64,000 bases of DNA from Phaseolus vulgaris (GCF_000499845.2 NC_023756.2:32673406-32737405), one strand, 5' to 3'. Positions 1 through 12,358 are shown, counted from the first letter of the stretch. Translations and numbers: made by a program. The notes: a model not told the origin generated them from the letters alone.

Positions 1-700
1 CATATGTTATTCAATTATGCCTATATATATATCATGCATTGAAAACAAACTGATTTTGAAATAGAAACTGTCACAAATCAAGGAAAATTTTGTCAAAAAA
101 AAGTATTAGTGACAAATTGTGATGTAGTAACAAAAAATAAAAATTATAAAAATAGTTTTAATGGAAAATTTCACTTTGTGAGTGATAATAATAACACTAT
201 AATTATCTGTTTGACTTAGGAGGTGTGTGATGATTTGAGGAAGTAAATTTAGAGTAACTTAAAAAAAAGTGTGAAGAAGTTGTTTGGATTAATGTATGTA
301 TAATAGATTTGTGGAGAAAATTGATTGAAGTTGGTGAGTGATGAGATGATTGTGAAATTTTTTTATATATTTTTTAAAATGTTTAATATGTTAGTTTACA
401 AATTTGTTTTTGTTTTAAAAAAAAATAAATAATAAAATAGGAGATATTTTTTAGTAGATCTGAGTTAATTAAAATTTTGTAAATTATTTCTAATATCATT
501 ATATTAAAAATAATTTGATAAAAAATCATTTAATTATTTATGTATTTTAGTAATTCAACTTAAATATTATCTATATACTGGCCAATAACTAACTTAAAAA
601 AAAAACAAAATATAAATATTGTTGAAACATGAAAAGTTGTCAAAACAATTTGTTGTGTAAATTAAAAATAAAATTATAATAAATTAGTGGACATTCTTTA
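1..700. other. AT-rich stretch without recognisable gene
   Basis: No open frame with family resemblance and no terminal repeats were seen here. The sequence is A/T-rich with short homopolymers. It abuts the first recognisable retrotransposon coding at 701, so it may be decayed upstream part of that element or unrelated DNA. Confidence 0.5.
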
Positions 701-1132
701 TTGGAAGACTTTCAAGAAGATAGGATCCCAGAAACTGAAATCCAACTATATGACGATCAAATTGTTGGTTTTTCTGGGGAACAAGTAGACACTCAGGGGT
801 ACATTGATTTATATACCACGTTCGGTGAACACAAGCATCTTCGTCGAACCATCAAGATAAGATATTTGATAGTTGAAGTCAACACCTCATATAACATCTT
901 ACTCGGGAGGTCTTCTTTCAACCTATTTCGAAGGATAATGTCAACTCCACATCTCGCTATGAAGTTTTCGTTCGCATTTGATGGCATAGTCACAATCCAC
1001 GTAGACCAGAAGGTGGTGCGAGAGTGTTATGTGGCCAGCCTAAAGGTCAAACCTACTAACAAAATTCAACATTGGGAACCGTCCAGGGAGCATTCTAGAG
1101 AACGTATAAGGGAACACTCCCAAAGATCATGA
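701..1132 (+). pseudogene. Tat-type retropepsin region (pol N-terminal part)
   Basis: The 143-codon open stretch holds a Y/F-G-E-H linker and the retropepsin C-terminal signature NILLGRSSFNLF (about residues 66-77). It aligns by eye with the better-kept Tat-like copy at about 63490-63780 of this window. The catalytic Asp-containing part and all of gag upstream are missing, so this is a 5'-truncated fragment. The short minus-strand frame across it is a shadow. It would have been part of the polyprotein cleaving gag-pol in the virus-like particle. Confidence 0.75.
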
Positions 1133-2927
1133 GGACCGAGTAGAGAGCAATCTCCAAGAGCCTTGGGCTCCCAAGAAGAAACACATGGTTACCATAGTTG
1201 ACCTAGATCCCAAAATAAATTACGCCTAGTACATGTGTAAGATGGTAAACATTCCACAAATATTGTAACATTATTAACGATTGTCGATGACCTCATGTTA
1301 AGCCAAACACTTATTCAAAATGCTACTTTGTTTGCTTGGACTATATCCGACATGATGGGGGTATGCCTAGACATCATTACACACCGGTTATCGATATACA
1401 AAGCAGCTCGCCCTATCGCCCAAAATAAAAATAAAAACGGGTGAAGAAAAATGCAATGCTGCAAAGAATGAAACTGATAAGTTGTTGGACGTCGTGTTCG
1501 TTAAAGAAGCACAATACACCACATGTTTAGCCAATGTGGTAGTGGTGAAAAAGTCCAATGAAAAATGGAGAATGTGTACAAATTATATAGATATGAAAAA
1601 AGCTTGTCCTAAGGATGCTTATCCATTACCGAGCATAGATCGCTAGGTCGATGGTGCAGCTGGTCACAAAATCTTGAGTTTCCTGGATGTTTATTTTGGT
1701 TACAACCAAATCTGAATGCATCTAAGGGACAAAGAGAAAACAACCTTTAAGACCGACGATGCTAACTTTTATTATGAGGTAATTCCATTTGGTTTGAAGA
1801 ATGTCGTACTTACCAAAGATTCATGGATTAGATCATTACATAAATGCTCAATCGGAATTTTGAGGTTTATTGTAGACGACATTGTGGTTAAATCTGATTC
1901 ATGCATACGACAAGTGGAAGACCTACAAGAAGTCTTTAAAGCATTGAGAGAACATGGAATGCGGCTAAATCCCGAAAGTGTGTGTTCGGGGTAGAAGGAG
2001 GTAAGTTCATAGGATTCATGATAAGTCATTATGGCATTGAAGAAAACCTAGTGAAGTGTAGGGCGATCATTAAAATACGAAGCCTTGAAAACACCAAGGA
2101 GATATAGAAGTTGATCGGGAGGTGGACGACTTTGTCAAGATTTGTTCCCAAATTGGCAGAAAAAACCAAACCAATCGTTGAAATCTTAAAGAAGGTGGCT
2201 AAATTTAATTGGAACCCCAAGTGCAAAGAAATTTTCCTTCAATTAGAAGCTTTCCTAAAAGCACCACCAGTTATACAGAAACTGGATAATTAATGGCTGA
2301 TTATAGTTTACCTGTCAGTATTAGAAGAGGTCGTAAGTGCAACGTTAGTCCAAGAAGTAGAGAAAGAGGAGAGAGCGATATACTTTGTTAGCCTAATACT
2401 ATACGGTGTCGAGGTTTGGTATCAAATGATAGACAAATTTGTTTTGGCACTCGTGATCACCGCCCAAAGGATGATGATGTACTTCCAGAATCGCCAAATA
2501 ATTGTGAAGTATGATTATCCTATTATGAAAATCTTGGCTAAACCAGATTTACATGGACGAATGATAGGATGTATGATCCAACTATCAGAGTTTGAAATCC
2601 GATTCCAATTGAGAAGGGCAATCAAGTCCCAGAGTTTAGCTGATTTCATAGCAGAATTAAGTTCTAAACCTACCGAGGATGAAGACTTACGTTGAACGCT
2701 ACACGTGTATGGATCATCCAATGAAAAGTCATGTGGAGCAGGAATAGTTCTGGAGGGTTGGAACAATCTTTGAACTTTGATTTTAAAACTTCAAATAACC
2801 AAGCCGAATATGAAGCCATACTGACTGGACTGACACTAGCAAATGAAATGGAAGCTTGTTAGGTACTATGCAAAAGCGACTCTCAATTAGTAGTCGGCCA
2901 AGTTAAACGAGAATTTGAGGTAAAATA
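1133..2927 (+). pseudogene. Tat-type reverse transcriptase and RNase H remnant
   Basis: Broken frames read as reverse transcriptase. A block near 1540-1640 has the KWRMCTNY and KACPKDAYPLPS-type motifs. 1716-1800 carries the T-F-K-T and I-P-F-G-L-K-N motif. The catalytic box at about 1867-1890 reads F-I-V-D-D-I where Y/F-V-D-D is usual. The RT-RNase H linker follows at 2111-2290 and a first RNase H-like part to about 2690. The plant-type second RNase H, with GSSN and SGAGIVLEG-like wording, runs about 2700-2927. Stops occur throughout. The frame is cut at 2927 by a solo LTR and resumes at 4001. Confidence 0.8.
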
Positions 2928-4000
2928 TGTTAGAATATATGGCCTTAAAAAAGAGGGGGGGTGAATTGTTTATAAAAGATTTTCGAAAACTTTGAAGGTA
3001 TAATGAAAGCCAATGAAGATTCACAGAGAAAGAAACTAAGGAAAGTAAAGCACAAAGTTGTTTTAGTTGATTTCCAGAAAATCAACCGATTGTTTTTGCG
3101 ATTCAACCGGTTGTTTTTATCAGCAGTTAATAAAAACAACTTAAAACAGATATATGTAAGATCAAGGAAAGAGAGAATCACACAAACAGATTTATACTGG
3201 TTCACTCTTACACCAAGAGCTACATCTAGTCCCCAGAAACCACAGGGTATTCCACTATGCAATCAAAATCAAATTACAAACACCACACACCAAAGTAGTG
3301 ACCTTGAACCCCTCAAGAAACACACTACCTTTGGCAAACCACACCAAGAGTTTTGATCTTGAACACCTCAAGAACACACAACACTCCTTGGCAACACAAT
3401 TACAGAAATACAGTAATCAAGGAAGAAGAGAATAGAATACACCTGGGATTACAAAGCTTAAAGTTCATAATACAACCCAATCCTATTCAACACACTTAAG
3501 AATGATCCAAAGCTTTTTCAAATCTTGGTAAAACTTTTTTTGATAAACTCTTTTTCTCACTTCAAGATTAGGAGCGTAAAACCACCTTTATAAGTACCAA
3601 CCAAGTGGTCAAAAACATTTAATAAAGGAGCCAGGGTAGTTAGGATCATTTAACATATTAAAACCACTTAATATAATTCTGTTAAGGGTTTCAAAAAAAT
3701 AATCGATTGTTTTGTTGAAACAATCGGTTGAATTGAATTGACAAAAGTCAAGTTTTTCAAAACCTTTTCAAAAACTACTAAGGTAAAACAACCTGTTGTT
3801 TCGAAATTTCAACCTGTTGAAATCTTTAACAGCTTTTTAGAAAACCCATCTTTTCAAAAGGTTAAAGATTCAAATGAAATTGGATCATCTTAAGGAGTGA
3901 ATTAACAAGTTTCCAATAAACTAGACAACACACACACCCAGCAGCAAGGTCTTCAAGCTTTCCACTTGGATTTGGATACATCAAAGCATCTTGTTCAACA
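2928..4000 (-). mobile_element. Solo LTR of the SIRE-like copia family, TSD AAATA
   Basis: A 1073-bp block starting TGTTAGAATA and ending TTGTTCAACA is flanked by perfect AAATA duplications (2923-2927 and 4001-4005). It is clearly related to the LTRs at 26210-27268, 43813-52708 and 56895-58011. Orientation is taken from the complete element at 43813-58011, whose primer-binding site places the LTR on the minus strand. It interrupts the RNase H of the Tat-like element. Small ORFs inside it are not genes. It carries several CAATCGGTTG-type palindromic motifs. Confidence 0.9.
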
Positions 4001-4213
4001 AAATAGCCATTGTTGCAAGTTCGATTCAGTACATATCGAAGACATATGACACGAAAACAACGTCAGAGTTGATATACTATCAAGACTTGCTACGACCAAA
4101 AAGAAGGGAATCCATCGGTCGATTATGTATGTTGTCCTAAAAAACCCAAGTGTAAGCTCATACCAATGCATGACCGTTAGTGAGGAAGAAACATGGATGA
4201 CACCTATACAACG
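4001..4213 (+). pseudogene. Tat RNase H C-terminal fragment
   Basis: After the solo LTR the RNase H/integrase linker resumes. The frame near 4065-4145 reads DILSRLATTKKKGIHRSI, the usual end of the plant-type RNase H. About 4165-4213 reads CMTVSEEETWMTPIQ, the linker before integrase. The frame is then cut at 4213 by a CRM-like LTR. The next expected linker residues appear at 17920 after the insertion, which shows the continuity directly. Confidence 0.8.
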
Positions 4214-4733
4214 TGATGAGGACCTAGGAGGGAGTGCGCCTATGGACCAGGCCCAACCTCTGAGGATGAAGACTAGGAGCATGCCTCAAGACATAGGGCC
4301 AGGCCAAGATTCTCCAACCATTACCTCAGCACCTAGCTTGCCCCAGAGGATCACGAGGAGCAAAGAACAGACTTTGGGTGCCGAGCATCAGTGGGTTTCA
4401 TTATTGTTAATTTCAATAGAATAAAATATGTTGTAAATAATTTGGGCTAACTTTAGAGGTCCAAATAGCAAAGATAGGCTAGAATAAGGTGCCTTTAGCA
4501 TAATAGGGGGTGTAGGTATCATTTTAGCTTGTTCCTAGCCCTTTAGGAAGGCAATTTGACCTAGTTTTCAAAAGGACAAGCCTAAGATGCGGGTTTGACT
4601 TAGTCAAACCCTAAGGCTGCCCATTTTTTCCGTTTTCTCATCTTACCCCTCTTGCTTGTTTTCCAAGGCTCCTTCACCTATAAATAGGAGGTCTACCCAT
4701 TGTATTTTACAAGTTGAAATTGAATAGAAAATG
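4214..4733 (+). repeat. Truncated 5' LTR of the decayed CRM-like element
   Basis: It matches 17265-17680 closely by eye, including the stretch around the GAGGACCTAGGAGGGAGTG block and the TATA box TATAAATA (4679-4686). It breaks off at 4733 in the leader side of the LTR, where CACTA transposase coding begins. The LTR start is translated as the C-terminal tail of pol (4214-4424), with TRS motifs. Confidence 0.8.
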
Positions 4734-5556
4734 GATTAAAGTCATCACTAGCCAGACCAAGTCTTACATTGCGTGAATCAATAGAAAAATCTTCATGAAG
4801 ACTATCAATGTTCTTCCAAGCTTCACCATCAGCGGGATGTCTCATTTTCCCATCCTTCGATTGTTCTTCTTCATGCCATCTCATGGACTCAGTAGCCTTT
4901 GAACACATAAATAGTCTTTGAAGTCTAGGAATCAATGGAAAGTATCGCAATACTTTGGCATGAACTTTATGCTCATATTTTGGCTGCTCAACCTCATAAT
5001 TGACATTTGGAAATTCCTTCCATCGTGAAGATTTCCATATACTGCAAACATCTAGACCCTCATTCTCTTGCCAAAATAATATGCAATCTTTTTGACAAGC
5101 ATGAATCTTTTTATAATCAAGGCCTAGATCAATAATCATAGTCTTTGTTTTGTTAAAAGAATCAAGAATATTCAAACTAGGCATAACCTCTTTTAGTAAT
5201 TGTAGGAGATCAGTGAATGAAGAATTGCTCCAACTATAGTCGAATGATGAAAGATAAAGTGGAGAAGTTTTTACACTCAGGGTAGAGTTCTTGATTTGCA
5301 TCATTAATCAAATGGTAGAACTCTATAGTTTCATCGTTAGGACCCTCTTTGCCTCCTTTTGCTTCTACAACATTTTTATGTGTGTCATATACAATAAGCC
5401 ATAAATATCATCTTGTGAATCTTCATTATCTATCATGTCATCATTACTTTTGATAGTCGAAGGTACTTCTTCTTCATTGTGAATCCAAACATTATATCCT
5501 TTTAAAAAGCCCGTGGCTATTAAATGATCATAGACCACATGTCTTGTTGCCCAAAC
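4734..5556 (-). pseudogene. TNP2-type CACTA transposase, central part
   Basis: Read on the minus strand, this continues the N-terminal fragment at 8590-8441. From 5556 down it has CVWATRHVVYDHL across the hAT insertion site, then YHLINDANQELYP (about 5340-5270). After a frameshift near 5235 come S-F-T-D-L-L-Q-L-L-K-E, L-D-Y-K-K-I-H-A-C (about 5120-5095) and D-S-R-N-V-R-L-G-L-A-S-D (about 4780-4745). These are family hallmarks of TNP2 transposases, which cut and move CACTA elements. It is truncated at 4734 just after the FNPF motif and cannot be active. Confidence 0.85.
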
Positions 5557-5789
5557 TACGGGTGATCATGGATTGGATTTTTCAAAATCCAATCTAGATC
5601 CAATCCAAATCCAAATAAATGGATTGGATTTAAAATCCATATCCATTTTAACAAGATCAAATATATTTGGATTTTTTTTAAATCCATTTAAAGTGGATTA
5701 AATCTAAATTAAATCCACTTTGTTAATTAGATTAAATCCACTTTTTCAATTACATTAAATCCATTTTGATATGGACACAAACTAACTTG

Positions 5790-5862
5790 GCTCGAACTGC
5801 ACCTCAGTTGACTCAACTTGGACGCAAAACAACTCGGCTCTACATCGGTCCAGACCCGGACG
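5790..5862. repeat. First block of the hAT minisatellite
   Basis: Degenerate units with the GACTCAACTTGG and CGGCTCTACATCGGTCCAG wording precede the solo LTR. They resume directly after it at 6877, so this block and 6877-8235 were one array before the LTR inserted. Confidence 0.7.
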
Positions 5863-6871
5863 TGATGTGATTCCAATAGCCAGATAGAACAAGATTCTTG
5901 ACACTTTGAGGAATCACCTTGAGCTGGAAAATGTAGAGGCACTTTCTTAGAAGTTGGATCATGGTTCTAAGATCAAGAACTCACCAATAACAAGTACCAA
6001 ATCCCAAACTCATTTGGATGAACCAAATATTGTCAAATTGAATCAACAAAGAAATAGAAACTAGATCAACCGAACAGAATTAAGCTACTAAACAAAAGAA
6101 CCGAACAGAATTTAAAAACAAAACAGAATATAGGTGCTGAAAATAGAAAAAACCGAAAGCTAGACAACTCAAAAACACAAGGTAACATGAACAATTGAAG
6201 AAGAAGAAAGGAAGGAGAAGAGAATGCTCATGAAGATGGAAGATAGGTTGGATGATCACGCCACTAGAAGTATGGATGCTCCTAGATGAGTGTGGAAGCC
6301 GCCACTTGAGGAAACCATGGTCCTTCAAGATAAGACTAGAGAAGAAGCTCAAAGCTCTCCAAATGCTCACTCCAATTTTGAGTATAGTTTCTTTAGATAA
6401 AATTCAAATCTGAATTTTACAAAGGAAGCACCTCTATTTATAGCCTAAGGTGCTGAAAAATAAGTGGGAAATTTCAAATAAACTCATTTGAAATTCCCAC
6501 CAAAAACAAGTCACATGGGAGGTGTGACCTTTTTCTACTATGACACCTCCCAAAAACTACACCTACACCACTCTCCTAAGTCACATGGACAATGTGACTT
6601 TATTTTACATTTTCACACACCTTTATTTAATAACCACACCTCCTAAAACTATACAAGAGTATTTCAAAGCTTGGCCTTGCCCCTCATGGGATGGACTTGG
6701 GCTCTTTGGGCTTTGGCCTTCTTGGGCTTGGGCTTGGGCTTTGGGCTTGGGCCTCATCTTTATTTTATGTCTTCTTTTAATTTTGAGAAGACTAGAAGGA
6801 AGAACTTCAAATGTGAGGGTGGATGTCCTTTTCCTCCATTAATAAAAGCCTCCTTTATTTGATTCTCATCA
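5863..6871 (-). mobile_element. Reverse-oriented solo LTR of CRM-like family, TSD GGACG
   Basis: It begins TGATGTGATTCC and ends GATTCTCATCA on the plus strand, with perfect GGACG duplications (5858-5862, 6872-6876). Read on the minus strand it matches the other CRM-like LTRs: a GGCTATAAATAGAGGTGCTT TATA region (about 6430-6450), then the TCAAGTGGCGGC and AGTGGCGTGATCATC motifs also seen at 45290-45350. The minus-strand ORFs within it are LTR sequence, not genes. Confidence 0.9.
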
Positions 6872-6876
6872 GGACG

Positions 6877-8235
6877 ACTCGACATCAGCACAGGCCCAGA
6901 CGACTAGACATTGGCTCGGGCCTGGACGAATCGACATCGGCCCAGGCCTGGACGAATCGACATCGACCCAGGCCTGGACGAATTGACATCGACCAGGGCT
7001 CAAACGACTCGACATCGGCCTGGGCCTGGACGACTAGACATCGACCTGGGCCCAAACGACTAAACATCGGCCTGGGCCCGGACGACTCGACATCGGCCCG
7101 GGCCCACACGACTTGACATATGCCCAGGCCCACACAACTCGACATCGGCCCAGGCCCACACAACTCGACATTGGCCTAGGCCCGAACGACTCGACATCGA
7201 TTTGGGCTCGGACGACTATACATCGATCCAGGCCTGGACGACTCGATATCGGCCTTGGCCCGCTCGACTCGACATCGGCCCGGGCTCGAATGACACGACA
7301 TCGGCCCAGGCCCTAACGATTCGACATCATCCCAGGCCCAAACGACTCGACATCAACCCGGACTCGTTTGGCTCAAATCGATCTGGGCTCGCTCGGCTCG
7401 AATCGGTCTTGGCCTGCTCAGCTCGTCATCGGTTCGAGCCCGCTCGACATTGGTTCGAGCCTACTCGACATCGGTCTGAGCTCGCTCGACTTCAGGGCGA
7501 GCTCGCTCGACTCGACATCGGCCCAGGTCCACACGACTCGACATTGACCCGGGCCCACTCGGCTCGATATCGTCCTGAACCCGCTCAACTTGACATCGGT
7601 CTGGGCCCGCTGAACTCGACATCGGCTCGGGCCCATTGGTCTCGACATCGGCTCAGGCTTGCTCTGCTCGACATCGGCCCAGGCTTGCTCGACTTGACAT
7701 GGGCCTGAGATTAGTGAGCTCGACATGGGCCCGGGCTCGAGCCCGTTCAGCTCAACATCGGCCTAAGCCCGCTCAACTCGACATTGGCCCGGGCCCACTC
7801 GGCTCAATATTGGCCTTGGCCCGCTCGGCTCGACATCCACCCGGACCTGCTCGGCTCGACATCCGCCTGGGCACGCTCAGCTCGACATTAGCCCGTGCCC
7901 AGTCGTCTGGATATCAGCCAGGGCCCACTTGACTCGATATCGGACCCGAAAGACTCACCTCGACATGGGCCTGGACCGGCTCGACTAGATATTGACATGG
8001 GCCAACTCGGCTTGATATCGGCCTTGGCTAACTCGGTTCAACTCAATATCGGTCACTCAGCTCGACTTGGGCCAGGGTTAACTCAACTCGACTTTGGCCC
8101 GAAATGGCTTGACTCAACTTTGGCCCATACCGACTCGATTCGACTTGGGCCCAGATGACTTAGCTCGACGTGGACTTGGGTCGAATTTGCTCAACCTGGG
8201 CCTGAGTTGTCTTGGATCAACCAGGATTGGGCAAG
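6877..8235. repeat. GC-rich 26-bp minisatellite, about 50 units
   Basis: A 26-bp period is visible, for example successive starts of GACGAATCGACATCG near 6924 and 6950. The conserved core is CGACATCGGCCCAGGCC with variants. Units drift and some shorten toward 7380-7500 and again past 7900. The block is far more GC-rich than its surroundings. Because 26 is not a multiple of 3, several frames stay open and give repetitive Arg/Pro/Ser-rich pseudo-proteins. None is a supported gene. Confidence 0.9.
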
Positions 8236-8440
8236 TCAAAATCCAACCAAAAATGCAATTTGGATAATCCAAAAATGTATCCAATCTATATCTAATCCAT
8301 ATCCAATTAAATGGATTGGATTTAAAATCCAAAAATATGGATTTAGATTTGAGATAAATCTATTTAAATGTATTAGAACTAATATGGATTTAGATAATTA
8401 TGGATTTGATTTTGTAATTTGGACTTTTTGCCTACCCTTA

Positions 8441-8590
8441 ACCCAAACACAACTTCTATAATCGGCACATGGACATAAAATCTCATGTCCTTGAGGTCTT
8501 CTAATAGTATAAGCAAAATCTAAAAATGACTCAAGACCATCTATATACTCTCGGCTAAACCTTGAGAATTTTGTCAAACTCTTTTTTCAT
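8441..8590 (-). pseudogene. TNP2-type CACTA transposase, N-terminal part
   Basis: On the minus strand, a frame just upstream of the hAT insertion reads SRFSREYIDGLESFLDFAY and then RRPQGHEILCPCADYRSCV. This is the N-terminal transposase-associated domain with its conserved Cys pair. It runs without a break into 5556 once the hAT element is removed. The start codon region near 8590 is decayed. Confidence 0.8.
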
Positions 8591-8599
8591 CACCTTTAA

Positions 8600-11500
8600 T
8601 GTAAAATATAAACAAATTATATGTAAGAAATTCTCCTAATTAGTTGCCTAAGAATTAATTATTAATTATGTACACAAATTATATGCAAGAAATATTATAT
8701 AAATTGAGTTCGTAATTCCAAAATATGCAGCTGACACATAGGAGATAAATATGCAATTTTAAATTATAATTCTTAATTCTCTTATATAAAAACTATTTTA
8801 ATACTTTATATATATATATTTCGTTACGTAAAAATTGTATAAAAAGGAATTGAAATAGATATATAAAATGAATATTAATTTTAAAATAAAGATAATGGAG
8901 ATTAATCAAAATAAAATTTATTAGAAAATTATGAGATTGAAAGTTTCAAACAAAAACTCTTATTTAATTAAATATACTTATTCAAGTTTTTACTTAATTC
9001 TCTTTTAATACTGAACTAACTTAAAAGTGATTTTCAATCCTCTGACATTTTGAATCCTAATTAAAATGATACTTATTAAAAAAATATTAAAATACAATAA
9101 CTTAAAACTTAAATATTGTTAAGTCCAACCAGACACTTTGAGCTAGAATTGTAAACACAAATTCAATTAAATTTTTTTACTTAAGTATTTAAAGATAAAT
9201 CAAATTTTCAGTGAACCTTTCTTATTACTATCATAAGTTTGATAAAGAAATTTATTATCATTAGTATAAATCATATTTTAAATTATTAATATGTATAACT
9301 TATTTTTATACATAAGTTATTTTTATTCCACTTATGATATTATAATATAAGTATATGTACACATGTTACGGTTCATTAATGATAACAATAGACTATTCAA
9401 CTATTTTAATGAGCTAAAGACAAAAGGACAAAATGTATACAAGTCAATCACATTTTCTTACTAAAACTTCCAACTTCAAGAATATGGACAAAGGAGGACC
9501 TATTGTGCAAATTGCCACAGCTATTTGCTATCAATAAAGTCCTATTAAAAAGGGAAACAACAACAATCAAGTACACTATCCCTTTTTTCCATAAATCCTT
9601 ATATCACTCACCAATGAAACAAGGATTGAAACTTCGGTGCTACCAAATAAATCTTCATACAGCTTCTGTCCATCAGCCAAATCACCTAAAAGGGTAAAAA
9701 TAAAAAGGAGCATATTAAATATAGAAAATAAAAGATAAACCTGGAGGGTATTCTTCTTCCCTCTATCTTTCTTTTATAAAATCTGACACTATAACTAAAA
9801 ATGGTCCAGCCTTCACACGTGTAAACTATAAACAAAAATTTATTTTTATTAAAATAACATTAAAATTATTTTTTCACTTACACATTCCAATTGGTAAAAG
9901 TCTTTAAAGGATTACATTACATAGTGTATATATAAGTGGTGGAGAAGGTTCGAGATTGTGACCATGAAAAACACACACAAAATAAAATAAAGAATAACCA
10001 GAAATGAAAACTTAATATATTCGAAGAGGAAACGAGAAAGCAAAACAAATTTGATCCTTGTACTGTAGTACAATATTTTAGTACGTAGTTTCTGGGATTA
10101 AAAATATACATATATATAATTATTAAAGTAAAAATTAAAAGTAATCTTATTAAAACAATTTAAGTTTTAATATATATATATATATAAATATATATTCACT
10201 TAAAATTAATTTTTGACTTTTAAAAAATAAAATAAAAATAGCTACGATTGATTGTTGAAGATAAGACTAGACTTACTAGACTTAAAAAATAAAATGGGAT
10301 GAATAGGAATATATTAGACAGAATATATGGAACATCAATCAGGCAATCGAATAAACAATAAATTATTAATTGGATGAGAGAGATTATAGAAGAGTAGAAA
10401 ATATTATATGCAAAATGAAAGGCTGAAATTAGCAATTGAGCGAGCTACATTAGTCTTTGTTTTGGAGATTATGATGTGTGTTCAAAAATTTGATTGCAAA
10501 TTAATGTGTTCCTAATGCTCATCATTCAATATAAAACACTATTATTAGACAAATATATGCGAGAATCTGTCATTTATGTTGGAACTAAGATTTGTGCTGT
10601 CATTTATGTTGATAATTCCAATAATTAAATACAATAAATTCTCTTAATCAAAATTATAAAAAAACTATCATAACACTTAATTATGGTTCTTAATTCTCTT
10701 AAAAAAAACTATTATAATACTTATTGGGAACCTGAGTTTTCACATTACAATATGATAACATTCAACTGACAAAAGTGCTATGGATAGATGGATTTTTCAT
10801 AAGCTGCAGATGACTACCTTATCTATGGGCATGTTCATACAATAATGCTCTTGTTTTTTCATTCTCTGTCATTTTTAATAAGAAATTTGATACAGTTTCT
10901 GCTACTAAGAAATTACAACTTACCTACAACACTGTATGATTATCAATTTTGGTGATCTTATTGTCTCTTTGCCTTTAAAAACCAAATACTTGACGCACAT
11001 CATCCAGAATTGTTTTGGTATGAAAAGTAGATACAATAGTAAGTATAGATTAATCTTTAAACAATTGATTGCGAAAAAAAAAGAAATTTCTACTAAGTCC
11101 ACAGAATATAATGGGGCATGTAAATTTTCCTCTTATGCATTTCTACTAAGTTTATACCTCTGCAAGCACCAATTGCAAAAAACAAATACCAACCAACTGT
11201 ACTGAGCTTATAATATTCACCTTGATTGAATGTGTTCAGTTGAGGTCCAATTAACAAGTCCAAGCTACAATTATAATTAAAAAGAAATACACTTGAAAAA
11301 ATAAATAAATCATAAAATCTGAGTCCATGAAATTCTAAAGAAAGAAAACAAAGAATTATTTTGAGTGAAGAGGTTATTGTTTCTCATCATATTTCTTGTG
11401 ATTCTCCTAAAACCCATCTTGTTCCTTTTCTTGTTGATTTATGAACTAATCAAGTTGACTAGTATCCATTTTAAAAAATGAGAAGTTGAGCTACTAGTTG

Positions 11501-11930
11501 GACTTTAACCAAATTGAATGATCTTATGTGATCTATGTAGAGAAACTGGGAAACTATTGTGCAATATTATAAACCACTTAGGTTTTCTGTGTCCTTTTAG
11601 TTTGATACCAATGCTTTAGTAAGTTTATAAACTAAAGAAATTATTTTCCTTAACTATAGTCCAAGAGTCCTGCATATTGAGTATCACTTAACTGAAACAA
11701 TATAGGAATTTATCGAATTTTGAAACAAGGATTTGATTAGTCAAATTGTGAAATTGCCAAATTTAATGATCATGTATACTTACCAAGTTACTTACTATGC
11801 ATGAACTATTTCTTTTGTATGGTTATCAAGTGTGCAATTGTGTTTTTGTTTCCTACTAGGTAGCGAAACTTTTCCAAAAGATTCAAGAAATGGTAAAGGA
11901 AGAAAGCTATGTGCAGAACCTAAAATAAAA
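8600..11930. other. AT-rich interior of the inferred CACTA element, no gene recognised
   Basis: Several short ORFs (for example 9503-9697, 10936-11205) show no family resemblance and lie in AT-rich DNA with (TA)n runs near 10170. By position it should be leader or intron of the minus-strand CACTA element, possibly with further unrecognised insertions. Nothing more can be supported. Confidence 0.5.
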
Positions 11931-11933
11931 ATT

Positions 11934-12017
11934 AGGAAATCCAACAGAGAACCTAGAATGTAGGAAATCCAACAGAGAACCTAATATGCAGGAAACCCAA
12001 CAGATAACCAAAAAAGA
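11934..12017. repeat. 28-bp tandem repeat, about three units
   Basis: Units starting AGGAAATCCAACAGAGAACC begin at 11934, 11962 and 11990 (the last with AGGAAACCCAACAGATAACC), giving an exact 28-bp period. It lies in the probable first intron or leader of the CACTA element. Confidence 0.85.
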
Positions 12018-12342
12018 GCACAACGAAGAAATTTGCATCACGCTATTGAACGAAACATTTAAAAAAAATCCAAAAAATAAATATCGAATCCAATGAAGTT
12101 CATCCCTAAACCCTAAAATTGATTTTTAATCCTATTTTTGACACTAAAAACCCTACCACATGCGAAAATGGAAGGAAGAAAACTTAAACCTATCTCTTCA
12201 AATCATTTTGCTTCTGGCAATGTCATTGTGTTGAATGAATTTGAAGAACGAACAACATACCTTACTCGCACAATGCCACTCCTGGTTCATAGCGAACGAC
12301 TTAGGGTTTCAGAGTGATCTTGATTTTAGCTTTGACTTAGGC

Positions 12343-12358
12343 TTGTATATATGCAAGA
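12343..12358 (-). promoter_or_regulatory. Possible TATA box of the CACTA transposase transcript
   Basis: On the minus strand CTTGCATATATACAAG lies about 480 bp inside the CACTA terminus. It is followed by a short ATG-led exon-like stretch near 12285 ending in a GTATG splice-donor-like sequence. The arrangement fits a CACTA promoter and first exon, but this is inference from layout only. Confidence 0.35.

Larger units (their letters stand above)
5557..8440. mobile_element. hAT-type non-autonomous element carrying a minisatellite
   Basis: The termini read TACGGGTGATCATGG on the left and, on the opposite strand, TAAGGGTAGGCAAAAAG on the right: imperfect inverted repeats of the hAT kind. Flanking 8-mers GCCCAAAC (5549-5556) and ACCCAAAC (8441-8448) match 7 of 8. 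Joining the flanks restores a continuous CACTA transposase frame, which confirms an insertion. Both subterminal regions are rich in inverted ATGGATTGGATTTAAAATCC-type repeats. No transposase is encoded. The interior is a 26-bp minisatellite split by a solo LTR. Confidence 0.8.

Noticed and set aside
6823..8158. Several plus- and minus-strand ORFs of 67-168 codons with Arg/Pro/Ser repeats
   Set aside because: They are translations of the 26-bp minisatellite, open in several frames because of its composition; no independent coding evidence.
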